Made by a program: the position numbers and the translations under genes
Source: Caryophanales bacterium UBA1231
GTDB taxonomy: Bacteria > Bacillota_I > Bacilli_A > ML615J-28 > CAG-313
DNA: 20,328 nucleotides
Direction of reading: 5' to 3'
Assembly: GCA_002309035.1 (NCBI GenBank)
Contig: DBWT01000004.1
Coordinates: forward strand, 693 to 21,020
In this document: piece after piece, positions 1 to 6,464 of the stretch
How positions within the stretch are numbered: position 1 is the first letter of the stretch
Layout: each line of letters opens with the position of its first letter
Notes under the pieces: generated by a model
What the model was told of the DNA's origin: nothing
Database searches by the model: none
The model's input: only the letters and a program-made list of their open reading frames with translations

Positions 1-210
1 AACTATCGTCCTCAATTCTATTTCCGTACAACTGACGTTACAGGTGTTATCGAATTAATGCCTGGTGTTGAAATGGTTATGCCTGGTGACAACACTAGAA
101 TGGTAGTTAAACTTATTCACCCAATCGCTGTTGAAAAAGGTACTAAGTTCTCTATCCGTGAAGGTGGACGTACAGTAGGTGCTGGTTCAGTTACTGAAAT
201 CGATAGATAA
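1..210 (+). CDS. tuf: Elongation factor Tu, C-terminal end (5' truncated by window)
   Basis: The first 69 codons visible are the last part of EF-Tu, the GTPase that brings aminoacyl-tRNA to the ribosomal A site. The reading frame is open from base 1 and ends in TAA at 208-210. The segment [13 protein letters not shown] near its start and the ending [13 protein letters not shown] are hallmarks of domain 3, the beta-barrel that contacts tRNA. The start and the GTP-binding domain lie upstream of the window. Codon use is richer in C-ending codons than in neighbouring genes, as expected for a very highly expressed gene. A strong hairpin follows 31 bases after the stop, so this is the last gene of its transcript. 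The identification is secure. Confidence 0.97.
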   Translation, partial: NYRPQFYFRTTDVTGVIELMPGVEMVMPGDNTRMVVKLIHPIAVEKGTKFSIREGGRTVGAGSVTEIDR

Positions 211-241
211 TTAAATTATTATATAATTATTATTAAATATG

Positions 242-270
242 AAATCCAAAGCATTTGCTTTGGATTTTTT
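242..270 (+). terminator. Intrinsic terminator after tuf
   Basis: A perfect stem (arms 242-252 and 257-267, reading AAATCCAAAGC and its complement) closes a four-base ATTT loop and runs into a T-tract to 270. This is a textbook Rho-independent terminator ending tuf transcription. Confidence 0.93.
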
Positions 271-312
271 AATAACCACACTTAAATTATGAGTTAATTT
301 ACACTATTAGCA

Positions 313-341
313 TTTACATTTATCTTTTTATATAGTAAAAT
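313..341 (+). promoter_or_regulatory. Sigma-A type promoter for the membrane protein gene
   Basis: TTTACA (313-318), a 17-base spacer and TAAAAT (336-341) form a near-consensus housekeeping promoter. The predicted start of transcription, about 347-349, falls on the ribosome-binding site AGGAGGTG (347-354), so the leader before ATG 361 would be only about 12 bases. Confidence 0.7.
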
Positions 342-360
342 AATATAGGAGGTGTTGTAA

Positions 361-468
361 ATGAAAAATAAAATCCTTTTATTAATTGGTCTTATTTTAA
401 CAATTATTGGTTTAATTGTTTACCATATACCTTATGTTACATATTTTTGTGCTTGGAATGTTTATTGA
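361..468 (+). CDS. 35-codon ORF with strong ribosome-binding site; probable N-terminal piece of a frameshifted membrane protein gene
   Basis: ATG 361 has the best translation signal in this area: AGGAGGTG ends six bases upstream, behind a good promoter. The frame encodes MKNKILLLIGLILTIIGLIV, a typical N-terminal membrane helix, and then stops at TGA 466-468. The next frame carries on as a long hydrophobic protein that has no comparable start signal. Removing one T from the run of five T at 444-448 would join the frames into a smooth 185-residue protein through TYF and VLGMFIEF. The shift must lie between the TAA at 413-415 in the second frame and the TGA at 466-468. Alternatives are a real short leader ORF coupled to the next one, recoding, or a sequencing error. 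No family is recognised. Confidence 0.55.
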   Translation: MKNKILLLIGLILTIIGLIVYHIPYVTYFCAWNVY

Positions 469-919
469 GTTTTTAGCATTAATCTTCTTATTTATTTACT
501 ATATTATGAAATTTCGAAAATGCCAAACACTAAATAAGAAAGAATTATTATATCTTTTATTTTGTCCAACATTCTTCAATACTTTAATTATTATGGGTGG
601 TTGGCTAATCAATCCATATTTTTATGCGTTTATTGCATTCATGATTGCTAATATTGTGATAATGATTATTTGTCTTATCAAACCGAAAGATGAAATAATC
701 ATCAATGGTAAGATGTATGCGATTGGAACACTCATTAGTGGAGTATCAGTGATTGCTGTTAACTACTTAATGGTAAAATTATACTATTTTCTTTGGGGAT
801 CAGTTAATCCTATTATAACAACTATTATTCTTTACATTCCTTTCGTTCTATCATTGATTTATGAAATCACATTGCTTTTAGTATTTCGTTTTGCTTTAAG
901 CCACAATAAAGAACAATAA
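416..919 (+). CDS. Multi-spanning membrane protein of unknown function (main part of the frameshifted gene)
   Basis: This frame opens just after a TAA at 413-415 and runs to TAA 917-919. Nominal starts are TTG 416, ATG 434 and ATG 458, none with a convincing ribosome-binding site. The protein has about four to five hydrophobic segments: LGMFIEFLALIFLFIYY, a stretch around LLYLLFCPTFFNTLIIMGG, then AFIAFMIANIVIMIICLI, a helix near GTLISGVSVIAVNYL, and a last one near ILYIPFVLSLIYEITLLLVF. It ends in a short polar tail. Joined to the upstream 35-codon ORF it would gain one more N-terminal helix. If it is expressed separately, ATG 458, which overlaps the upstream stop by 8 bases, would allow translational coupling. 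I do not recognise the family. The gene sits alone between two terminators, which gives no clue to its role. Confidence 0.6.
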   Translation: MFTIYLMLHIFVLGMFIEFLALIFLFIYYIMKFRKCQTLNKKELLYLLFCPTFFNTLIIMGGWLINPYFYAFIAFMIANIVIMIICLIKPKDEIIINGKMYAIGTLISGVSVIAVNYLMVKLYYFLWGSVNPIITTIILYIPFVLSLIYEITLLLVFRFALSHNKEQ

Positions 920-925
920 TAATAT

Positions 926-969
926 AATACTCTAAGATTTTAATTTATCATCTTAGAGTATTTATTTCT
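926..969 (+). terminator. Intrinsic terminator after the membrane protein gene
   Basis: A 13-bp perfect stem (926-938 with 950-962, reading AATACTCTAAGAT and its complement) with an 11-base loop is followed by a T-rich stretch to 969. It separates this gene from the tatD promoter. Confidence 0.88.
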
Positions 970-995
970 TATACGTGATATTTATTGTTAAATTG

Positions 996-1004
996 TGGTA
1001 TAAT
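996..1004 (+). promoter_or_regulatory. Extended -10 promoter for tatD
   Basis: TGG followed by a perfect TATAAT (999-1004) forms an extended -10 element. The -35 region about 17 bases upstream (around 976-981, TGATAT) is poor. Transcription would begin near 1010, giving a leader of about 16 bases before ATG 1027. Confidence 0.65.
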
Positions 1005-1026
1005 AATTATTGAATTGAGGTGCCAT

Positions 1027-1812
1027 ATGTTTATTGATACACATTGTCATTTAAATAGCGAACAACTAATCAATCAAATTGATGAAATAATGAATGAATG
1101 TCAAAAACAAAATGTTGGTTTAATCATTGTTCCATCATATACATATGAAACTGCTATCAAAGCTCTTGAGATTGCTGAAAAGTATGAAAATGTTTATGCA
1201 TTAATAGGTTATCATCCAACGGAAATCAAAGACTATGCTGAAAAAGAATATCGTTGGTTAGAAGAACATATGAATCATCCTAAAGTGATCGGTGTTGGTG
1301 AAATTGGTCTTGATTATCACTGGGATACAACAACTAAAGAAGAGCAAAGAGAATCATTTATTAAGCAAATTGAACTTGCTAAAAAGTACCATAAACCAAT
1401 TATCATTCACTCTCGTGATGCAATGTTTGATACACTAAGTATTCTAAAAGAGACAAATGCTGAACAAGTTGGTGGTATTATGCATTCATATGCTGGTTCA
1501 GCAGAAATGGCAGCAGACTTTATTAATCTTAACTTTTACATTTCTTTAGGCGGACCAGTAACATTCTTGAATGCTAAAACACCAAAAGAAGTTGCAGAAA
1601 AAGTTGATATTCAATATCTTCTTACCGAAACTGATTCTCCTTATTTAGCACCACATCCATTTAGAGGAACAGTAAATAAACCGATGAATGTATGTTTAGT
1701 AGCGCGAAAGATTGCGGAAATCAAACAAATATCAGTAGAAGAATTAAATAAACAAATCTTACAAAATGTTAATAAATTGTTTAAACTTGAGGTGCAAGAT
1801 GAAAATAAATAA
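1027..1812 (+). CDS. tatD: TatD family metal-dependent deoxyribonuclease
   Basis: This is a 261-residue TatD-type hydrolase, a TIM-barrel metal-dependent DNase implicated in DNA repair and in turnover of damaged DNA. The metal ligands are all visible: H6 and H8 in FIDTHCHL, E92 in GVGEIGLDYHW, H128 in IIIHSRDA, H153 in GIMHSYAGS and D203 in TETDSPYLAPHP. The length is typical of the family. ATG 1027 is chosen because GAGGTG (1017-1022) lies at the right distance and the conserved N-terminus begins there. The in-frame ATG 14 codons earlier, at 985, lies upstream of the -10 box and would add unconserved residues. In many Bacilli tatD precedes rnmV and ksgA, but here a protease gene follows instead, overlapping the 3' end by 14 bases. 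Confidence 0.93.
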   Translation: MFIDTHCHLNSEQLINQIDEIMNECQKQNVGLIIVPSYTYETAIKALEIAEKYENVYALIGYHPTEIKDYAEKEYRWLEEHMNHPKVIGVGEIGLDYHWDTTTKEEQRESFIKQIELAKKYHKPIIIHSRDAMFDTLSILKETNAEQVGGIMHSYAGSAEMAADFINLNFYISLGGPVTFLNAKTPKEVAEKVDIQYLLTETDSPYLAPHPFRGTVNKPMNVCLVARKIAEIKQISVEELNKQILQNVNKLFKLEVQDENK

Positions 1813-2617
1813 AATAATAATTGTTTTTCTATTTTTCTTGACATTATCATCATGTGGTAGAATTGAAGCAACAAATAATACAGTTAATGTTAAAAAAATC
1901 GAAGTTGAAGACTTTACTATTGCTTCATTTCAAGATGCATTAATGGAAGCAGCTGAAAAAGCAGAACAATCAGTTATTGCTTTAGTTGATTCTACAGCTT
2001 TATCTAATTCATTAGGTAGTGCGGTTGTCACAAAAAGATTAGCTTATAAAGATGGCCAAATTGTTGATGCTATTGATGGTATTGATTATTTTGAATACTT
2101 TGCGATAACAAATTATCATGTCATTGAGAAAAAAGGTAAACTATATACAAAAGTATATTTATCAGGTCAAACAGGTGATGATAAATATACAACAACAGAT
2201 GTTGAAATTGAATTCTTTGATAAAGTAGTAGATATTGCTGTTATTAGATTTAGATCAACAATTTATCTACCAACCGCTACTCTTAAAAATAGTAATTATT
2301 TAAAGAAAGGTCAACTCGTTATCGCAATCGGAACACCAGCTAGCATCGATTATTATAATACTGTGACACAAGGCATTATTTCTGACCCATTGAGATATGT
2401 CAAAGAAAGTGGTGGCAGTAATTATTATATTCAACATGATGCATCTATTAATCCTGGAAATTCAGGTGGTGGATTATTCAACATTGAAGGAAAACTAGTT
2501 GGTATTAATACTTGGCGCTATTTAGAAAAAGGTGAAGAATTTATCAATTTGAATTTCGCTATCCCAACAAGTATTATTTATAATATGTGTTCGGAATATA
2601 TCGAAAACTATGTATAA
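1799..2617 (+). CDS. Trypsin-like (S1C/HtrA-type) serine protease, predicted lipoprotein, no PDZ domain
   Basis: The 272-residue product starts with a lipoprotein signal: MKINK, a hydrophobic core, then LSSC with Cys19 as the predicted lipidated residue, so it should be anchored outside the membrane. The body is a chymotrypsin-fold protease with the full triad: H107 in ITNYHVIE, D145 in VVDIAVIRF and S222 in NPGNSGGGLF. These signatures resemble HtrA/DegP-like proteases, but the protein ends soon after the final strands (NFAIPTSIIYNM) and has no PDZ domain. Known members degrade or monitor misfolded exported proteins; the substrate here is unknown. ATG 1799 is preferred over 1766 because GAGGTG (1789-1794) is well placed and the lipoprotein signal begins there. 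It overlaps tatD by 14 bases, which suggests co-transcription and translational coupling. Confidence 0.88.
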   Translation: MKINKIIIVFLFFLTLSSCGRIEATNNTVNVKKIEVEDFTIASFQDALMEAAEKAEQSVIALVDSTALSNSLGSAVVTKRLAYKDGQIVDAIDGIDYFEYFAITNYHVIEKKGKLYTKVYLSGQTGDDKYTTTDVEIEFFDKVVDIAVIRFRSTIYLPTATLKNSNYLKKGQLVIAIGTPASIDYYNTVTQGIISDPLRYVKESGGSNYYIQHDASINPGNSGGGLFNIEGKLVGINTWRYLEKGEEFINLNFAIPTSIIYNMCSEYIENYV

Positions 2618-2620
2618 AAA

Positions 2621-2657
2621 AAGAAGTTAGATAATCAATGATTATCTAACCTTTTTT
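2621..2657. terminator. Bidirectional terminator between the protease gene and pepC
   Basis: An 11-bp stem (GTTAGATAATC at 2626-2636 with its complement at 2640-2650) has a three-base loop. It is flanked by an A-rich run on the left and a T-run on the right, so it can stop transcription from both converging genes. Confidence 0.88.
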
Positions 2658-2658
2658 A

Positions 2659-4005
2659 TTAATCAGCAAGTGATCCCATTGGATCCCAAGGTTTTAAGCA
2701 AATTGGTTTTTGTTCTAACGCTTTTAATTCAGCATCATTTAAATATTTTTTATTAATTACAACTTGGAAAACAAAACGATTAAACCAAGATTGTGTTGCA
2801 ACATGATAGCCTTGGAAGGCTTTTTCTGTACCCCAGCTGTTTTGAACTTTCCAACGAAGTGGTTGATCATTTTCATCTAGATGAACACCAGTAAGAACCA
2901 TCGCATGATTCATTACACTTGCCATATAATCTAGACCAATTTCTTTTGAAAAATCGAAATCAAGACCAAATGGTGTTTGATAGTCAAAGGCTAAATCATC
3001 CCAAATTCCGCCTTCACGGTCAGAGAACATTGAACAATCACTACCAAACCATGCAACTTCACCATTCTTTAATTGTGTTTTTGTAAGTTCAGTTAAGCGT
3101 TCCATTGAAACATTAAGGTGAACAACTGGTTTACCTTCTAAGACATTACCAAGATATTGAACAGTAAATGTTGTATTATATGGTTTATCTTTTGTAGGTG
3201 CATTAGTAACACTTACATATTCATCGATGAAATCTTTAAAGTATGCATCGAAGAATGATTTTGGTGTATAGCCTTTTTCAACACGATATTCATTTTTATC
3301 ATTGCGGTACTCAAAATCAAATGTTTCTGGCACAAATCCATGAGCTGAAGTAAGTAGGTTGTAAACTTTCTGCATGAATTCATCTTTTAATGCACGAACT
3401 TTATCCATACCTTCATTTTTGTATATTTCTTTAGCCATGCCAGCGAATTTACGTAATTCAGCATCAAGTAGTCTGTTAACTTCTCTTGTATTGCTTGATT
3501 GATATGTTTCAGGCATTGCTTTCTTAGGAACGATACCATATTTTTTAACAATATTGACAAACATATCCCATTGTCCACCATCGCATAAAGCATTGTTAAG
3601 AACATGAACAAGAACACGGTCATCATGATCTTTATCGATTAATTCAATAATTGCTTCAAGTTCAAAATTAACTTTTTCAAGACGGTCATAGAATGCAACA
3701 AAACTTTGTGATAATTCAAAATCTTTGATACCATGTTTTTTAGCAACGATTTCTCTTAAAACATTGCAGGCAGCAAAAATCCAGCAACGACCACTTGATT
3801 TTTGATTTGTTGCTGACATTGTAGGAATATCAACATTGAAAATAAAATCATCAGATTTTAGGTTATCGCCACTTTTAGCTAGATTAGAAAGTGGTGCATT
3901 GTATAATGCATGTCTTACAATTGTATTCTTTTTACATTTACGATATTCATTATTTAATTCTTCAAAGCGTTTAGGTGTTAAACATTGTTTTTCTTCTAAC
4001 TTCAT
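2659..4005 (-). CDS. pepC: Aminopeptidase C / bleomycin hydrolase family (peptidase C1B)
   Basis: This 448-residue protein is a papain-fold aminopeptidase that removes N-terminal residues from peptides in the cytoplasm, usually as a hexamer with the active sites facing an inner chamber. The catalytic residues are clear: C74 in QKSSGRCWIFAACN, H367 in MNHAMVLTG and N389 in KVQNSWG. The C-terminal arm ending PWDPMGSLAD matches the family tail that reaches into the active site and enforces aminopeptidase activity. The length fits the family. ATG 4005 is chosen because GGAG lies 7 bases upstream and the family N-terminus begins at MKLEEKQ. The in-frame ATG at 4038 lies inside the preceding gene. 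It begins two bases after the stop of the 96-residue gene, so the two are very probably one transcript. Confidence 0.95.
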   Translation of the reverse strand: MKLEEKQCLTPKRFEELNNEYRKCKKNTIVRHALYNAPLSNLAKSGDNLKSDDFIFNVDIPTMSATNQKSSGRCWIFAACNVLREIVAKKHGIKDFELSQSFVAFYDRLEKVNFELEAIIELIDKDHDDRVLVHVLNNALCDGGQWDMFVNIVKKYGIVPKKAMPETYQSSNTREVNRLLDAELRKFAGMAKEIYKNEGMDKVRALKDEFMQKVYNLLTSAHGFVPETFDFEYRNDKNEYRVEKGYTPKSFFDAYFKDFIDEYVSVTNAPTKDKPYNTTFTVQYLGNVLEGKPVVHLNVSMERLTELTKTQLKNGEVAWFGSDCSMFSDREGGIWDDLAFDYQTPFGLDFDFSKEIGLDYMASVMNHAMVLTGVHLDENDQPLRWKVQNSWGTEKAFQGYHVATQSWFNRFVFQVVINKKYLNDAELKALEQKPICLKPWDPMGSLAD

Positions 4006-4007
4006 TT

Positions 4008-4298
4008 TTAATCTCCATTTTTTAAGTAATTTAGGCAAGAAATGATATCACCATATAAAAATTGATCAAGCGATGTTTCACCATAGTAATTAGTAACAGG
4101 AAAATTATCATCGATCAACATTTCTGTTTTTTCTAATCCTTTGATTAAAGATAAATCATCAAAGATTAAATAATCAAATTGATAAATCTTGTTTTCCAAA
4201 AGAAAATGGTAATCATCGATCATTTCGATTTCTTTATTGATTATTAAAATGTCTTCATCTAAAATATTGATGTTTTTCTTTGTAATTATGACTATCAT
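4008..4298 (-). CDS. Hypothetical 96-residue acidic protein, first gene of the pepC transcript
   Basis: The frame encodes 96 residues rich in Asp, Glu, Ile and aromatic residues, with alternating hydrophobic strands (MIVIITKKN, DILIINKEI, YQFDYLIFDDLSLI). It has no signal peptide, membrane helix or cysteine cluster, so it is probably a small cytosolic alpha/beta protein. I do not recognise a family. ATG 4298 is preferred over the in-frame ATG 4310 because GAGG (4308-4305) sits at the correct distance from 4298 and overlaps the other codon. A TATAAT lies just upstream at 4320-4315. The stop is two bases from the pepC start, so it is likely made together with that peptidase. Whether it works with the enzyme cannot be told from sequence. 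Confidence 0.72.
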   Translation of the reverse strand: MIVIITKKNINILDEDILIINKEIEMIDDYHFLLENKIYQFDYLIFDDLSLIKGLEKTEMLIDDNFPVTNYYGETSLDQFLYGDIISCLNYLKNGD

Positions 4299-4314
4299 TT
4301 TATACCTCATTTAT

Positions 4315-4320
4315 ATTATA
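4315..4320 (-). promoter_or_regulatory. -10 element for the 96-residue gene and pepC
   Basis: On the minus strand a perfect TATAAT lies at 4320-4315. The -35 region near 4343-4338 is weak (CTTTAA). The predicted transcript would begin near 4308, right at the GAGG ribosome-binding site, giving a leader of about 10 bases. Confidence 0.5.
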
Positions 4321-4415
4321 CACTATTTATTTTATTTTTAAAGATATTTAGTCCTTGAAAATGTTTTACACTTAATTTATTAAAGAAGTGTTGTAAATTA
4401 TTAAACACTAAATAC

Positions 4416-4444
4416 TTTATAATTATTCATGATTGTGATATAAT
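4416..4444 (+). promoter_or_regulatory. Promoter for the zinc-ribbon membrane protein and downstream run
   Basis: TTTATA (4416-4421), 17 bases, then TGA plus TATAAT (4439-4444) gives an extended -10 promoter with a 4-of-6 match at -35. The start would be near 4451, about 18 bases before ATG 4469. It is the only clear promoter seen upstream of ychF, cca and yhaM. Confidence 0.65.
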
Positions 4445-4468
4445 ATATTTACTATATTGGTGGATAAA

Positions 4469-5338
4469 ATGAAGATTAGATGTAAAAATTGTTATCGTGT
4501 TTTGAATAACGATGAAGAATGGTGCACTAGATGTGGTGCACATAGCGATGAAGTAGCTTCATATTTACGTACAGGAACAGTGCCTGTTGATGAAGCAGCT
4601 ATTTGTAAAAGATCATTTTTGATGTATTTCTTGTTTGCTTTTCTTTTGAATGGCATTTTAGATATTCTTTTTGGTATGGTTTTCAATGCTTCAAATGATA
4701 CATATCTTGGAGAGGTTGGACAAAGCTTACCATATGCGATTACATATTATTCATCAATCAACGCTTTATTAATTACCAGCATTATCACATTTACTTTAAT
4801 GGTTATTGTCAATTATCAAGATTTAAAAAAATACTTAACTGTTGTTTTTGACAAAAGAACAATCATTTCTTTAAGTGTTGGATTTGCTGTTATCATTGGT
4901 CTAGTCTTCTTATTTAAATATACACCATTAACTATAACACCTGAATATTTTAAACAATTCTTAATAAACCCCACAGCTGATATGAAGATTAGTGGGTCTG
5001 TTAACCTCTTTAAGATTGTTTTTGTTTTATTATTCTATGGTTTAACAGAAGAATTAGTATTCAGAAAAGCATTTATTAATTATTTAGATCAAACAACTCT
5101 ACTTAAAGATATTACAATAATGATACTTTCATCATTAGTATCGACAGGAATGATGATTACTTGTTATTTATTATTGGTAAAAGCATCATTCGTTAATTAT
5201 TTGTTTTTCATTGGGACTAATTTAATAGTTAATTTCTTATTATCTTTAAATTATTTCATCAATCGTCGTTCTTTATTTACGAATTTAGTATTGAGAGTTG
5301 TTTTCATTATTTTCTTTGTTATCATTTTAATCATTTAA
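4469..5338 (+). CDS. Zinc-ribbon membrane protein with CPBP/CAAX-protease-like motif, probably catalytically degenerate
   Basis: The 289-residue product starts with a compact zinc ribbon (C5 and C8, then C19 and C22) followed by several membrane helices from about residue 50 to the C-terminus. The segment YGLTEELVFRKAF carries the EExxxR signature of the CPBP family of intramembrane proteases, the group related to CAAX-processing enzymes and bacteriocin-immunity proteins. The two later histidine motifs of that family are not seen; the only histidine in the protein is H24 beside the zinc ribbon. A non-proteolytic or regulatory role is therefore more likely than peptidase activity. ATG 4469 is preferred over TTG 4457 because GGTGG (4459-4463) suits it. 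ychF follows after 17 bases, so the two are probably co-transcribed, but no functional link is known. Confidence 0.75.
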   Translation: MKIRCKNCYRVLNNDEEWCTRCGAHSDEVASYLRTGTVPVDEAAICKRSFLMYFLFAFLLNGILDILFGMVFNASNDTYLGEVGQSLPYAITYYSSINALLITSIITFTLMVIVNYQDLKKYLTVVFDKRTIISLSVGFAVIIGLVFLFKYTPLTITPEYFKQFLINPTADMKISGSVNLFKIVFVLLFYGLTEELVFRKAFINYLDQTTLLKDITIMILSSLVSTGMMITCYLLLVKASFVNYLFFIGTNLIVNFLLSLNYFINRRSLFTNLVLRVVFIIFFVIILII

Positions 5339-5355
5339 TCTTTTGAGGTGCAAAT

Positions 5356-6453
5356 ATGAGTTTAACAGCAGGAATCGTTGGTCTACCAAATGTCGGAAAA
5401 TCAACATTATTTAATGCTTTAACAAAATCTAGTGTTTTAGCAGCAAACTATCCTTTCGCAACCATCGAACCAAATCAAGGTATTGTCTTACTTAAAGACG
5501 AACGTTTAGACAAAATTGTCGATATCGTTCATCCAAGAAATGTGGTTAATACAACCGTTAGCTTTACTGACATCGCTGGTTTAGTTAAAGGTGCTAGCCT
5601 TGGCGAAGGTTTAGGCAACCAATTTTTATCACACATTCGCGATGTTGATGCGATCATCGAAGTTGTACGTTGTTTTGAAGATGACAACATTATCCATGTT
5701 GATGGAACAATCGATCCTAAAAGGGACGTTGAAGTTATTAATTTAGAACTTGCTTTAGCTGATTTAGATGTTGTCACAAAGCGTCTACCTAAAATTGAAA
5801 AAAAAGCGATACTTCGTGTTGATGAAGAATCACTTGTTGAATACAATGCTTTAAATAGAATCAAAGATGCTTTAGAAAAAGGTCAAAGTATTAGAACTTT
5901 AACATTTAGTGAAGAAGAATATGCACTTGTTAAAAATTATCAATTCTTAACAATGAAACCTATTCTTTATGTAGGTAATATTAAAGAAGATGACTTAGGT
6001 CAAAAAACAGAACATATGAAAGCTCTAGAACTTCTTGCCAAACAAGATAATTCAGAGGTTGTATTCATTTGTTCTAAATTAGAACAAGAATTATCTGAAC
6101 TAGACCCTGCTGATCAAGCAATGTTTTTAGCTGATTTAGGTTTAGAATCATCTGGACTTGACCGCTTAATTAAAAAAGCATATGATTTGTTAGGCCTTCA
6201 AACATTCTTCACTGCTGGTGAAAAAGAATGTCGTGCTTGGACTTTCAAAAAAGGCATGAAAGCGCCTCAATGTGCTGGTGTTATTCATAGTGATTTTGAA
6301 AGAGGCTTTATTAGAGCAGAAACAATTAGCTATGATGACTTCATCAAATATGGTGGTTTGAATGAAGCCAAAGAAGCTGGTAAAATGCGCAGCGAAGGAA
6401 AAGATTACATCGTCCAAGATGGCGATATTATGTTATTTAGATTTAACGTATAA
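5356..6453 (+). CDS. ychF: Redox-regulated ATPase / ribosome-binding YchF
   Basis: YchF is a universally conserved Obg-related P-loop NTPase that prefers ATP, binds ribosomes and is linked to translation and oxidative-stress responses. The 365-residue protein is full length. The G1 loop GLPNVGKST lies at 9-17 and the G3 motif DIAG at 72-75, followed by Leu76 where classical GTPases carry the catalytic Gln. The position of NKxD is taken by NIKE (208-211), the substitution that in this family goes with ATP rather than GTP specificity. A coiled-coil insertion covers about 120-200 and a TGS domain the last 85 residues (QTFFTAGEKECRAWT onward). GAGGTG at 5345-5350 supports ATG 5356. cca starts 12 bases downstream. 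Confidence 0.97.
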   Translation: MSLTAGIVGLPNVGKSTLFNALTKSSVLAANYPFATIEPNQGIVLLKDERLDKIVDIVHPRNVVNTTVSFTDIAGLVKGASLGEGLGNQFLSHIRDVDAIIEVVRCFEDDNIIHVDGTIDPKRDVEVINLELALADLDVVTKRLPKIEKKAILRVDEESLVEYNALNRIKDALEKGQSIRTLTFSEEEYALVKNYQFLTMKPILYVGNIKEDDLGQKTEHMKALELLAKQDNSEVVFICSKLEQELSELDPADQAMFLADLGLESSGLDRLIKKAYDLLGLQTFFTAGEKECRAWTFKKGMKAPQCAGVIHSDFERGFIRAETISYDDFIKYGGLNEAKEAGKMRSEGKDYIVQDGDIMLFRFNV

Positions 6454-6464
6454 GGAAGTGCTTT

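Noticed and set aside
211..360. Possible riboswitch or small RNA between tuf and the membrane protein gene
   Set aside because: Apart from the tuf terminator and a promoter it shows no further stable structure, and the predicted leader is only about 12 bases.
466..468. Reading TGA 466 as tryptophan (genetic code 4)
   Set aside because: The frame would end at TAA after only about 20 more codons, and all other genes use TGG and are intact with the standard code.
985..1026. Upstream in-frame start for tatD at 985
   Set aside because: It lies before the predicted -10 box and lacks a ribosome-binding site, while ATG 1027 has GAGGTG and the conserved N-terminus.
1641..1874. 77-codon minus-strand ORF over the tatD/protease junction
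   Set aside because: It lies antisense to two well-supported genes, has no ribosome-binding site and no recognisable protein features.
5529..5864. 111-codon minus-strand ORF inside ychF
   Set aside because: It is antisense to a universally conserved gene, and its Ser/Thr-rich composition is typical of a shadow frame.
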